Positions 33,174 to 44,639 are shown, counted from the first letter of the stretch. The stretch: DNA of 64,000 bases from Phlegmacium glaucopus (GCA_015039465.1 MU130224.1:581561-645560); one strand, 5' to 3'. Numbers and translations are program-made. The notes: generated by a model from the sequence alone, not told the origin.

Positions 33174-33363
33174 TAATATTCAACCATGGAGTGTTCCCAC
33201 TGGGCTCATGCTAGATGACTATTCAACTACAGAGGATGTTCAATGAGCTGATAGATAGAAGACAAATATTCAACAATGGAGGGTGTCCAATGAGCTCACA
33301 TTGGTTGAATGTTTAACTATGGAAGATTCCTGATGAGCTGAAAGGAGTGTAATATTCTACTGC
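33174..33363 (+). repeat. Degenerate tandem repeat of about 60 nt
   Basis: Units of AATATTCAACTATGGAGG, GTGTCCAATGAGCTCATG and TAGATG type. The array continues at 33743-33816 and 38276-38620, so two insertions have split it. Confidence 0.7.
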
Positions 33364-33733
33364 GAGGATGTACCACAATCAACACACCCCCCGAATGGAG
33401 AAGTTGTGAGACACGACACACCGTCCTTCGGCTGCCTCACGGCAGCCGGAGTTCTAACTACCTAACCACCTACCCAAGACTGCGCTACCATGCAAAAAGG
33501 ATATATACCTGATCCCTAAGCCTACCACTAACCTGAGAAAAAATTACTAACATGAACCCCTAACGCTAACCATGATCCTAACCAAATTACTAGGCCAACC
33601 CAAACCCCAGCGGCACCTAACCGGCAGACTGGCCGGAGTATCAAAAATAAGTCGATGGCAAGCTATGGCATCCAATTTGATGGGAGATCAGCACTTTGTG
33701 CCTGAGTGTGCGTGTCAATTGTGGTCACTCCCG
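33364..33733. mobile_element. 370-bp MITE with 9-bp target duplication
   Basis: It is flanked by TTCTACTGC at 33355-33363 and 33734-33742. The ends, GTACCACAATCAACACAC and its inverted partner GTGACCACAATTGACACG, are imperfect inverted repeats. A 9-bp duplication suggests a Mutator-like or similar source. The interior contains loose CCTAAC runs. Confidence 0.6.
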
Positions 33734-34150
33734 TTCTACTGCCATGGGTGTCCTATGAGTGCATTAGAGTTTAATATTCAACCACAGAGTGTGCTCAATG
33801 AGCTCATGCTAGATTAAGAGGTCTTTACACTCCCCCACAAGATCTGATCAGAACTGATCAGAATCTGACCAACCACCTTGCCAGCCAAATTGGCAGGTAA
33901 TAGGACAAATTTTTCTGATCAGACTCATCAATTCTGATCAGATGCTCAGAATCTGACCACTCATTTTTCTGAGTGAAATCCGATGAGTTCTGATCAGACT
34001 TGAAATTTTAAGAAAATGGTTTTTATAATATACAAGTATTTGATAGCAATATGGTGTTGCTATCAAAATCATGTATTTTGTTCAGTGTGCGGGGTGAGGT
34101 CATGTTATAAATCATTGTTTGTGTTGTTATATAACACCAACCAGAGAGCA

Positions 34151-35203
34151 CATCAGGAAAAATGACTTGTGCCCTAGGCCGTCCTGAAATGTCCTGGGGT
34201 GCCCCAGGCAGCTCAGGGCGCTCAGGTCAAGAGGTCGCCCTGGGGTGCAAGTTACCTATGTATGAAAAGTCTTAGGCTGTCCTGGGGCAACCTGAGGCAA
34301 CCTGAGAGCGTCCTGAGGCAACCTGAGAGCAACCTGAGGCAATCCTGAGGCAACCTGAGAGCATCCTGAGGCAACCTGAGAGCATCCTGAGGCAACCTGA
34401 GAGCAACCTGAGGCAACCTGAGAGCATCCTGAGGCAACCTGAGAGCATCCTGAGGCAACCTGAGAGCATCCTGAGGCAACCTGAGAGCATCCTGAGGCAG
34501 CCTTAGTCCCTTGGGATCTGATGCTAGAAAACATATATAAACCAGATATTTGAGTGGTCTCACACAACAGAATAATAATAATAACAATAAAATTATATTC
34601 AATTATTCTAAACATCATATATACTAGTAATAAAATAATAATAAAATAGTGATACAAAGTAATATACTAGTACTATAATACTGGGGAAGTAGGAAATAAG
34701 AAAACAAAATTGTGGGTGGTTTATATATCTTTTGGATGGCGCACAGACCATTGGTCACATGATCACAGATAAGCATGATTTCGAGCATATGGTGCTGGGC
34801 AGGGTAGATTACATAAATTCCAAAAAAGGAAATTTTTTAAAGATGGTAGAGAATTGTTTTAGGACCCTGAATATGTTTAAATTATATTAATAGCAGCTCT
34901 CCTTATTGAGAAAACTGCAAAATACTTTCCTGGACGCGGCGGTTAAAGATTTTCTAGCAAAATTCATAAATTCTAAGGGACTCCCAGGGCCTCCTGATGT
35001 GATTTGGTCCAGATGGTCAATGCACCAGGATACACTAAAGGTGTCCTGAGAAAATGGGTGACACTCAAAATTTTACCTGTGCTGCTCTAGGATGTCCTGA
35101 GGTGTCCTGGGGTGTCCTGGGGTGTCCTGGGATGTCCTGAGTAGTGATGTGATACTAACAAATTACCCAAGGCTACCTAGGGCCAAAATCATTTTTCCTG
35201 ATG
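34151..35203. mobile_element. CATCAG-type element with CCTGAGG array
   Basis: The inverted ends are CATCAGGAAAAATGA and TCATTTTTCCTGATG. The host R1 sequence AGAGAGCAGTGGACC is split so that CA is present on both sides, giving a 2-bp (or 3-bp) duplication. Arrays of CCTGGGG/CCTGAGG lie at both ends. The interior contains the shared module also seen at 14061-14280. Confidence 0.8.
34277..34503 (+). repeat. 21-nt minisatellite
   Basis: About ten copies of CCTGAGGCAACCTGAGAGCAT with small variations. The minus-strand ORFs (LRLPQDA..., SGCSQVA...) are translations of this repeat, not genes. Confidence 0.9.
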
Positions 35204-36094
35204 CAGTGGACCAGTCTTTAGGTCAAGAGACTCCCTGTTGTTTGTTTAGGGAAGGTGTAACCTTGACTTATGACACACTTGAAGGGTAGAGGGAAAGAAT
35301 AGAGATGAGAAGGATGAGGATGAAGGTCTGGGAAGGTGACTGAGGGTAGAGGACGAGGATGAGGATGAGCAAGAGAGAGTCTTCAGTAAGACTATAGCAG
35401 TTGACAGTAGAGGACAGTAACAGATAAAAGGCTGAAAAAGCGAACTTGAGGGAGGAATTCACTGGAATTCCACTGAGAAGATGACTGTAGGGGAGTAAGA
35501 ATGAATTGAGGAGAACTACCTATCCTGGTACAAAAGAGCAGTATTTATACCCTAAGGATGAGGGTATGTAGAACAATAAAAAGAAAGAAGTATGCACTGT
35601 CAAAGGAAGAAAGATAAAGAGAGGACAGCTGCAAGAAGAAAAGAACAATGGAAAAGAAGAAGGAACAATAAAAAAATCTGTAAAGTGTCAAAGTGTGAGA
35701 GAAAAGAAGAGAAGGCAGTGTACATAGTCCAATAGCAAAAATATATCAACTCCATAGGCTTGTGGTCATGTCAAAAATGTGAAAGGTCCTGAGTCAACAC
35801 TTGAAAGGCGCAGCCTTGTTCCCGAGAAAACACTACTTGCCCATGATCCCATGTCACGCAGCCTTGATAACACTTGACACACTGCGAGAATAATCCTCTG
35901 CTGCTGATTCATCTGCAATTCCTGCTTAGTTGTGATCCTCCTGGACTTCCTAAGTTGTCATAAAGAGGGTGGGAAGGCTTCATGTACCGTGTGAATGATG
36001 GTTTTGGCAGTGAATGATAAGATAAGAGGTAGATAATTGAGGATAGGGGACTGAGTGAGATCCAGGAGCGAGGGATGGCAAGATAGATGGCTGG

Positions 36095-36480
36095 CATCAG
36101 AAAAAAATAACCTTGGCCTGGCTGGCTCTGGCTGCCCTGGGCTGCCCTGGCCAGCCCTGAACATCTTTGGCTAGGTTTAAAAATCTGAAAAAAATATAAC
36201 AAATCACAGAAATATTTATAGCACCCAATTCCAAAAAAAGTACACAATTACATAAGACAGATGCTGAGATATTAAAGATATTAAAAAGATTTAATATCTT
36301 TAATATCTCAGCATCTGTCTTATGTAATTGTGTACTTTCTTTGGAATTGGGTGTTATAAATATTTCTGTGATTTGTTATATTTTTTTCAGATTTTTAAAC
36401 CTAGCCAAAGATGTTCAGGGCTGGCCAGGGCAGCCCAGGGCAGCCAGAGCCAGCCAGGCCAAGGTTATTTTTTTCTGATG
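36095..36480. mobile_element. 386-bp near-perfect palindromic element, GGCTGGCC array
   Basis: CATCAGAAAAAAATAACC begins a sequence that returns as its reverse complement, centred near 36288, with arms of about 190 nt and few mismatches. The outer parts are GGCTGGCTCTGG, CTGCCCTGGGCTG and GGCCAGCCC units. It interrupts the R1 copy between GATGGCTG and TGAGGGGAAGAC. It is the same end type as 34151-35203. Confidence 0.85.
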
Positions 36481-36994
36481 TGAGGGGAAGACTTGTGGGT
36501 CCATAGCCACAACAACGATGACAAAGCCTTTTACATAATGGGAGATGTAGTTGATGCATCTATAAAGGGGCCGTTCTTGAAATGATGGACCAAAGATATG
36601 ATCAAACGTGAGCTGATGACTGATGCGAATAGTAGATTGATCGCTTTGTTGGATCACTAACCAAGGAACAAATGGATGGTAGATGCTTAGGAGCATGTCA
36701 ATAGTGAAAACAATGGAGAGCATAGTGTGAGACATTGAGAATATGATGAGTGATGAGGGTGATAACATTGAACGAATGATTTGTTGACCAGGAACGCGAT
36801 TCAGGGCTGCTTCCAAAATAGGTAAGTGAATTCAAAGTCCGCTTATTTTCATGATGGCAACTTTTAAGCTTTCTTCTCACACTACCAATCAGTATTGATG
36901 CACAATAACATGCCTACATGTGATGTGATCATCACTGTTTGTTGAATTCATCCTCTGTCTCTCACACCATCACATGGCAGTAACAACGACCACA

Positions 36995-38035
36995 GATGAT
37001 GCACAGCATTGTCTGTGGTCACAAAAAGGTAAGTTGATCATTATATTGACTTTTATTATATACTAATGCCTACTACACAACAACAGCAACAAATAACAAC
37101 AGTGAACGACGGCTGCAGCACAACGACGACGACGACAACTGCTATATAACAATGGTAACCCCCCCCTGGTGAAGGGGGGTATTTCTTTATTTTATTCTAT
37201 ATTAATTCACTACTAACACATTGCAATAGGCCATGTATGACACACAACAATGATAACAAACAACAAACAATGCGTACAACAACAACATACAATGTGTACA
37301 ACAAAACAACAATGACGACATACAACGTGTACAACAATGATGACACATAGTAATGGTAACCACCCCCACCACGGGTTTTTTAAAAAAAATTCTATTCTAA
37401 TCAACTACTAACATATTATAATAGGTCATATATGATGAATAACAAAAATAACAACAATAACAAACAACGGACACCACAAACAATGTATGACGTGTACAAC
37501 GCACCCACACCCATACACATCCAAACAACACCTACACATGTACCATGTCACCCAGACAACAACAACAACACCACTACATCACAACAACCCTACGACGATG
37601 GCTACCCCCCCTCTCATCGAGGGGGGGTATTTATTATCATTATATTCTCTTAGGCTACAGCAACACCACCTACCACAGCTAACAACGAGGCAACAAAAGA
37701 TGACCCCCTCCCCCGCCCAGCATATTCATGGCCACACAGCCACACATGTACAAAGACACCCAGACACATATGGACACGTCCAGTGGCACCCACACACCCA
37801 AACAATGACCACCCATATGACACCCACCCCCCCTACCTCATTTTTTGCTACGATGACAACAGCCCCTTATGGGGTTTCTATTTATCTTAATATGGCAATG
37901 ACAACAACCCCACTGGGTTTTTTTTTACTTTTACTTTTTACATTTTATAGGCTATGAAAATGACACCAGCAGCCCCCTCTCACTGGGGTATTTATCTTGA
38001 TATTTTACTAGGCTATTAGTATTATTAATAATGAA
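36995..38035 (+). repeat. Tandem ACAACA modules separated by intron-like boxes and C/G hairpins
   Basis: At least five modules consist of ACAACAACAATG-type sequence, then a C-run/G-run hairpin (CCCCCCC...GGGGGGG, or CCCC...GGGG), then GTATTT or GTTTTT plus T/A-rich sequence, in two cases CTACTAACA, and (T/A)AG before the next module. Examples of box ends are 37232, 37426, 37653 and 37951. No continuous reading frame was found. Confidence 0.6.
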
Positions 38036-38275
38036 AAAATAGTATTTGAACTTTTTGAATCCAGGAAATTTGAGAAAATAGAATTTCTACTTAGAATCTT
38101 CTTAAAAATTATTGTCCAAGTAAGATTGTGGTCAGATTCTGATCAGATTCTGACCACTTCTGATCAATTCTGATCAGAATCTGACCAGTTCTGACCAGTT
38201 CTGATCAGAATCTGACCAGTTCTGACCAGTTCTGATCAGTTCTGATCAGATCTTGTGGGGGACAGTAAAGTACTG

Positions 38276-38620
38276 TAGATTAATATTCAATTATGGAGGA
38301 TGTCCAATGAGCTGATAGGAGGCTAATATTCTATGATGGAGGGTGTCCAATGAGCTCAGACTGGTTGAATATTTAACTACAGAAGATTCACAAAGAGCTG
38401 ATGGGAGTTTAATATTCAATTGCCATGGGTGTCCAATGAGTTCATCAGAGTCTAATAACCATGGAGGGTGCCCAATGAGCTCATGCTAGATGAATATTCA
38501 ACTACAGATGATGTCCAATGAGGTCATGGGAGCTGAATACTCTACTATGGTGGGTGACCAATGAGCTCAGGATATTTCAATATTCCACTCTGGTGAGTGT
38601 CCAATGAGCTGATGAGAGTT
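38276..38620 (+). repeat. Continuation of the 60-nt tandem repeat
   Basis: ATATTCAATTATGGAGGATG, TGTCCAATGAGCTGATAGG and similar units, the same array as 33174-33363. Confidence 0.7.
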
Positions 38621-41600
38621 GGGTCCTTCCAATCTACAAATTCTGTGACTTTGCAACGCGTTGATTGTTTGTGTTTGGGTCATGTGATCCAAAACTGGTG
38701 ATTCAGTGTGATCCATGTCATAAATGCTCATCCTTACTCCTTCAAATATCTGCCATTGGTTGACTGCTGCGCATGCCCATGGAACAGTGAGGCTAAAGAT
38801 TAGATGAATGATGTGGTGTTGGTGAGTTTCAAGCTGATTTTTGCAGTCTGTCATCACTAACTTGTCATTGCTGGTGACTTCAGTGATGTCTATAGATCCT
38901 CAAGCTTCTGGTGATACAGGATGAATTTCCCTGTGTTGTATTCATTCTTCATCAACACTGTGTACCGTTGGACTTGGAAGGTTGATGATCTGTACTATTT
39001 CAAAGCCATACAGTTGCCATCACCTAAGATCTTCAATTTTCTCACTCTATGATTTCAACATCGACTCTCCTTCAATCTAACTCCCTTCCTCCATGATCTC
39101 TCCAACAAAACTCCAAATGACACTCTTTGGGTGATGGACATGTCCTTCTGTACCAGGGTTCTGAATGTATGTGTATTACCTTCTGACTCTTCACATGTGC
39201 TTTTGCTGATGCTGAGTAGATCTTGAGTGTTGCTACTAGGTGATTCATCGTCAAGCATTTATTGTTGTCCTTGCTGCAGTGTTACCAATTCTGCCATTTC
39301 TTTGTGCTTGATTGGTTCTTACAGTTCTATGGCTTCACTGCATCCCCATTTGACCTTCTCATCATCTTTGACACCCATTTCAGCTATACTGACTATCTCT
39401 TCACTTTCAACAGCCTCCTTTGATATTGCTTTGACTTCACCATTCACAAGGGTAAGTTACGGTGTTGTTCATTCATCCAAAACATTCATAGCTGGTGTAT
39501 TCCCTGCATTTGTATCCTGATCATTATCATCAGTTTGCATTGTAGGGCTTTCGCTGAATATGGGTAGATCCTGGATAACAACAGTAGGTTCCCCTGTTGT
39601 CGGCATATTTCCATGTCCTAACTTATTGTATACAGACATTCAGGACTGTTCATTTGCAGTTGCTCTGTTGTTCCCAAAGCCTGAGGGTACCAGGTCATAC
39701 TTCATAAGACTTTTGTTGGATATTTGGGTGGCAGGTGTGGTGTTTGTGGCCAGTTTGGCAGGTTTGGAGGCAGCATCCGGTATGTTCCTTGTTTCCTTCT
39801 TTTCCTTTCTGTGTTCCTCACACATCTCCATTTCCTCTAGGTTTCCTATTTTGTGGGCTTCTCCAGATGACATTGCAAGTTCCAATAACATAGGGCCAAC
39901 ATCTTGGGTACAAACGGTGATGAGCATGCTGGTTCCCTGCCTTCGTTTTTCGCATTTTTGGCAGCGACGTTGATGAACATGGCTATGCTCTACCAACTGG
40001 AATTGCCCTTTTGTCGCCATGTCGCCCCTCTAGTCGCTACGTCGCCCCTCTCATTGCTACGTCGCCCCTCTCATTGCTACGTCGCCCCTCTCATTGCTAC
40101 GTCGCCCCTCTCATTGCTACGTCGCCCCTCTCATTCCCCTCTCATTCCTACGTCGCCCTTTCGCTACACCGTATCGTCTTGTGTCAATCATTGTAGCTAC
40201 CCTACCAGTCGCTCCTATCCTGCGCATCACCGATCTTGAGTTCCTTACCCATTGGTATTTGTCGCTGATCATTTGTACTTTTTTATCTCTCTTCGGTTAC
40301 CTCAAACTCATTGTTTTCTTTATTTTTATACTTTTGCCATCGCTCCTTATCGCCTCCCTATCCCATGCTCCTTCCGGTCCTCGGATTTTGACTGTTACCT
40401 AGCTTTCAGTTATTCTCCATTCTCCTTTTATGTTTTGGTGCGCCTTTTTGTCTTTTCTCACTTAACTCCTTATGCTTTTTGATGCTATTTACTCCACACA
40501 CCTTGTGCTTCATTTCCCCATTTATTCTAATCACCTCTACTATAAAAAACCCATGTAACTTAGTTACAGAACAATAAGAAAGTATTCGCCTCTCTCCCCA
40601 GAGTATAGAATTAAGTCTTGTCATCGTCTCTCTCGTCGTTCGCCTTCGTTTCATTGCATTTTACTGCGAGTCGCCCATACAGCGACTATACTTCGTCACT
40701 GCGTCGCCCCTTTGTCACTGCGTCGCCCCTTTGTCACTGCGTCTCCCCTTTGTCACTGCGTCTCCCCTTCGTCACTGCGTCTCCCCTTCGTCACTGCGTC
40801 TCCCCTTCGTCACTGCATCTCCCCTTCGTCACTGCGTCGCCACTTCATTACTTCGTCGCCCTTTTGTCATTACATCGCTCCTCGTTTCGCTCGTCTCATA
40901 TCTCGTCGCCCTACTTTAGTTGGAACCTTTCTGCATATACTTGACTCAGTGCTTAGGCCACCGAAGCCCCGAGCCGCATCACACCTCAGTTAGTACAGCA
41001 CCTAGCGTACTGACAGTGTATCAACGGTACATTCATCTGACATTTGAGTATCTTCATATGCTAACTTGTCATCTATAGCTGCTTTGAATTCCAAAACAAT
41101 TATGACTGCTGTATCGGTACTGAAATGCAATGGGGGTACTAGGTCATCATCTGATACACAAGGTTGACAGTTTTTGATAGCAACAGTATGTTTGCTCCTC
41201 ATTCGCATCTTCTCTTGGGCTAACTCGTCAATTGTGGCCATCGGAATACTAGGACCATTCGCGCAAGTGTCATTGACATCAGAATATAAACATTGAGGGA
41301 CATTGGTGGATTTTTTGAGTACTGCTGGACTGGGCATAGTGTTTGTGGTCGGTTTGTCTTCTGTTTCCTTTCCTTTTGTCCATTCATGCTAACCTTCTTT
41401 CCTTCCTTTCTAGACATCTCTTTCTTGTTTGTGCCATACATCATCTTGTGAGCCTCCCATATCACTTCTTTTAATATTCTGTAGTCTTTCCCATAGCCTT
41501 CTAGCTCCTTCCAAAAGGTCCTCATCTCTTGGTCCCACATACTTCCCCAGTATCCTTGACATCTCCCACTTTGTTAACTTGCACTGTCTAGCCAGGTCTT

Positions 41601-41700
41601 CAAACTCATCAGAAAGTCCTCTAATTCATCTGGAAACCTGTAATTGAAGTCGGGTGTGCCTTTGGTTCCTGGGGCTGGTAAATCCATCTTTTTGGTAAGT
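38621..41700 (-). pseudogene. Degenerate retroelement with gag-like region, interrupted by an LTR
   Basis: At 41700-41370 the minus strand reads LPAPGTKGTPDFNYRFPDEL, EDFLMSLKTWLDS, then FWKELEGYGKDYRILKEVIW, like the N-terminal gag domain of a basidiomycete LTR retroelement family, with frameshifts. After the insertion at 40017-40997 a frame continues (VHQRRCQKCEKRRQGTSM, EAHKIGNLEEMEMCEEHRKE). Further minus-strand pieces at 39055-39258 and 38567-38857 have no recognised domain. No pol was identified. Confidence 0.5.
40017..40997. mobile_element. LTR-like insertion with two 19-nt minisatellites
   Basis: The ends are TGTCGCCCCTC and GTTAGTACA (TG...CA). The left part has about six copies of CTCATTGCTACGTCGCCCC. 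The right part (40690-40850) has about nine copies of CTTCGTCACTGCGTCTCCC. A TATA motif (CTATAAAAAACCC) lies at about 40539. Orientation is not decided, and no matching target duplication was found. Confidence 0.55.
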
Positions 41701-42339
41701 CTCTTTATCCTTTTGTATTGACTCTGCTTCTGACTGATCACTCCTTTCACAGATATCCTCTATCATCTCATTTCAGTCTCACTTGGGCTTCTCAGGTGCT
41801 AGCAGGGTTTTGAACAGGTAAGGTGTTGTCATTATGTTATTGCTGTTCTTTCTTTTGTCTTGGTTACTGATGTAGTTTCAGAAATAGAAATAGGAATAGG
41901 ACTGGTTTGGAATTAGGGATGTTGTTACTTTTTTGGTTATCTTTGGTTACTGATATGTTGTTTGGAATAGTTTCGGGATTAGGTGAGATGGCTGAGTGGC
42001 TCAGGGAATCGCATTGCGGCGGTTTAATGGCTGACTCAGAGTGGCTTTCATAGCAGGTAGGTCTAGAGGCAGAAGGAATAGGGTCAAAGATGCCTACCCC
42101 CTTGCGGTGGGCTCCAATATGTAGGGTTGCTATGCGGGTTTGTAAGGGGATAGTAGTCTTTAAATTAATTGAGAGGGAAGGATTTTGAGTAAAAGAATAT
42201 AATTAATTGCTTGTGTCCATAATTCTACTGTATATATGTACCAGAACAATGATGCCACAGTAGGTGGCTCATTACTGTATAAGGAAGGTTGGCCCATCCT
42301 TGCGTAGCCACACTGGCTTCCCCACACTGGTTTACATCC
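41701..42339. other. Retroelement leader or flank, no gene
   Basis: Contains GGTAAG/TTTGGTTACTGAT repeats and a T/G-rich stretch. No coding signal was recognised. Confidence 0.35.
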
Positions 42340-42795
42340 GTTTTTTTGGTCCTAGGACTGGTCCTGGTCTTAACTGGTCTTAACCAGTCTGCAATCAGTC
42401 TTCTGCTCACAAATATATATTTATGTATCAAAAGCAGTTGTTTAGTTAAATAATAGCTTCTGAACAAGCCCAAGAACATTAAATTACATTGTGATTTGGA
42501 TTTTCTGCAGTAATATTAGTAAAATGTCTTATCCCAGCAAATATTTTAGACTATTTTACAGATCTATTTATTTCTCAGCCAGTTTTTATCAGATCTTTAT
42601 GATCTTGAGCTCATTGGAAAGGAGTTAATTAAGGCTACCCTTTTGTTGGTTCAGACTGGTTAATCAAGACCAGTCTTTTTCCTGTCTTTGATTCTCAAAA
42701 ATCAAAAGACCAGACCACTGGTCCGGTCTTTTTCTGGTCCAGTCCAGTCTGGTTATGGTCTTTTTCTGGTCTCATAACTGGACCTTCAAACACTA
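42340..42795. mobile_element. hAT-B relative with GACTGGTC array (right end)
   Basis: The right end CTTCAAACACTA resembles the hAT-B end (CTTCCAAGCACTA). The interior shares AAGCCCAAGAAC with hAT-B (42469 against 4608). The arrays, however, are GGACTGGTCC and AAGACCAGTCTT rather than AACTGGTTA. The left end was not located. Confidence 0.55.
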
Positions 42796-42973
42796 CTGGC
42801 AACCCTAGAACGTACTATCAACATCATGATCACTGACTCCTATCCATAGTCTATTCATCCTCATCTTCATTGGAATCCTTACTTGATTAGATAATGCAGA
42901 AGTGGGCAGAAGTGTGGAAAAGAAATTCAGAAAATCTCAGATCTGTCCACTATATTGGTCACTCAAAAATATG

Positions 42974-44639
42974 TAGGGATGCTGAAGTTTGGTTCTGGTT
43001 CTTGATTGGCCAGATATCTGAGAACTGGTTCTGAACTGGTTCAAACCATTCTGAACCAACTATATCCCAAGGCAAATGTTTAAGTAATATATTCACCTAT
43101 TTGAATTATTCTACAGGTTAAATGGCACATTGTACCTAGTGTTGTTGAGGCTGGCTTGAGCACTTTTAATATTTTTTCAAATAACATGACACCATGTACT
43201 CTAATTGCTTAGTGTTGGGAGATGACCCCCCAGCTTATAGGGTCCTTAATACGTGTAAATATTTATAGAAATTTATGTGATTTATTGGAATTGATATTTC
43301 CATCAAGCCATTTGGTCAAGTGGCCAGCTTGAAGCCACTTGACAAATGGCTTGGTGGCAATATAAATTCCAATAAATCACATAAATATTTATAAATATTT
43401 ACACATATCAAGGACCCTATAAGCCAGGGGGTCGTCTCCCAACACTAAGCAATTAGAGTACATGGTGTCATGTTATTTTCAAAATACTAAAAGTGCTCAA
43501 GCCAGCCTCAACAACACTAATTGTACCTGTATCTATAATGAAAATATTTATCCAAGTCACCAACACTATATTTCCAATCAGAAGTACATCATTTTTTGGT
43601 CTGGCATAGTACATAATTAATAATATGTCTCATTCACTTTAAAACTTGAGGTTTTATTAATATTAATATACTCCTATTGCAAAAATCCAATTCAAAGTTG
43701 TCACTGGTTAGTGAAATGAGTTAGTAGTATGTTTTCTTTTCATGTTTATTTTTAGTGATGTCATGGTTATAACATCAACACTACAAACTTCTGGTAAGAT
43801 ATACTTATTTCTAGGAAATAAGCCTAACAAGAGTCTATTTTTAAATGGTTCTTATGGTTCTGAACTGTTCTGAACCAGAAATAAACCAGTAGAACTGGTT
43901 CTGTTGGTTCAGTTCTGGTTCTGGTTCTGGTTCTGGTTCTTCTATGGTGTGTACAGCCTAGTCACCACCAACTTTGTGCAACTGAAATGCTGTGAACAGA
44001 ATTCCCCTGATTTCTTATTCCTCTGGTAAAATGCTTTGTTTAGGTATCTGATCCAGACAGTTTTTTGATAGAGTCAAAATTGATGGAGTTATATTTATGG
44101 AGTTTTACTGATTTGGCCATGTTATGTCATCATATCTAACCAAGTGCAGAAGTAATCTGAACATAATCAATGATGTGATAGGTATTTCTTTTCCATCTGA
44201 GTCAATGACATTTTTGACACCACATAGTGTTTCCTCAGTTTCTTATGCAACACCTATCAAATCCTCTTCATCAACATTGTTGCTTAAGCTTCCAGGACCT
44301 GATCCAGGGGAGGAAAGGCAGGATTTTGAGTGTATTGAAGCTTGAGCATATGCAATAGACCAAACACACCATATTTTTAGGAATCCCATTTTGCTGGACA
44401 GAATGTAGAGGATATAACATTTAAATTTTTATGTTTTTTGCTACAATTTGTATATTTATGGATAATTTTCCCACTTTGGACATCATGGTTGAGCTATCCT
44501 GAACAATTTTTTCTTTTGCCCAACCACATTGACCACTGCACAAGATTGGTGACTAGGCTGTGCACACCATAAGTGGCTCTGGTTCTGGTTCTGACAAAAT
44601 GGGTGCTGAACTGAACTGAACTGAACTTTGGCATCCCTA
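42974..44639. mobile_element. hAT-A: non-autonomous hAT-like element
   Basis: The ends TAGGGATGCTGAAGTTTGG and, inverted, TAGGGATGCCAAAGTTCAG are flanked by AAAATATG and AAAATATA (7 of 8 match). Subterminal arrays are GAACTGGTTC and TGGTTCTGG. A plus-strand ORF at 44124-44345 is unrecognised. A separate MITE is inserted at 43137-43519. Confidence 0.8.
43137..43519. mobile_element. Palindromic hAT-type MITE with perfect 8-bp duplication
   Basis: It begins TAGTGTTGTTGAGGCTGG and ends with the reverse complement. It is flanked by ATTGTACC at 43129-43136 and 43520-43527. The two arms, each about 190 nt, are inverted repeats of one another. Confidence 0.87.

Larger units (their letters stand above)
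34127..36905 (-). mobile_element. R1 LTR, inverted copy with two insertions
   Basis: From TGTTGTTATATAACACC to GTATTGATGCACAATAACA the sequence is the reverse of 11703-13036, interrupted at 34151-35203 and 36095-36480. CpG positions of the parent are often TpG here (CGCGCACC becomes TGTGCATC). Confidence 0.75.
33817..38275. mobile_element. 4.4-kb Tc1-like element with CTGATCAG array and nested insertions
   Basis: The ends share TCCCCCACAAGATCTGATCA and GAACTGATCAGAA in inverted orientation (33831-33873 and 38232-38263), with CTTTAC just outside, and are flanked by TA (33815-33816, 38276-38277). The subterminal DNA is CTGATCAGAA / TCTGACCAGTT repeats. Inside are an inverted R1 LTR carrying two further elements, and the 37-38 kb intron-like repeat block. 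No transposase ORF. Confidence 0.75.

Noticed and set aside
33510..33600. Telomere-like CCTAAC/CCCTAA runs
   Set aside because: Too few and irregular, and inside a MITE with target duplication.
34277..34503. CRISPR-like array
   Set aside because: Units are contiguous with no unique spacers, in a eukaryotic transposon.
34252..34657. Minus-strand ORFs of repeated LRLPQDA or SGCSQVA type
   Set aside because: They are three frames of the same 21-nt minisatellite inside a transposon.
41980..42060. tRNA-like stretch (GGCTGAGTGGCTCAGGGAATCG)
   Set aside because: No matching acceptor stem, T-loop or anticodon stem could be drawn.
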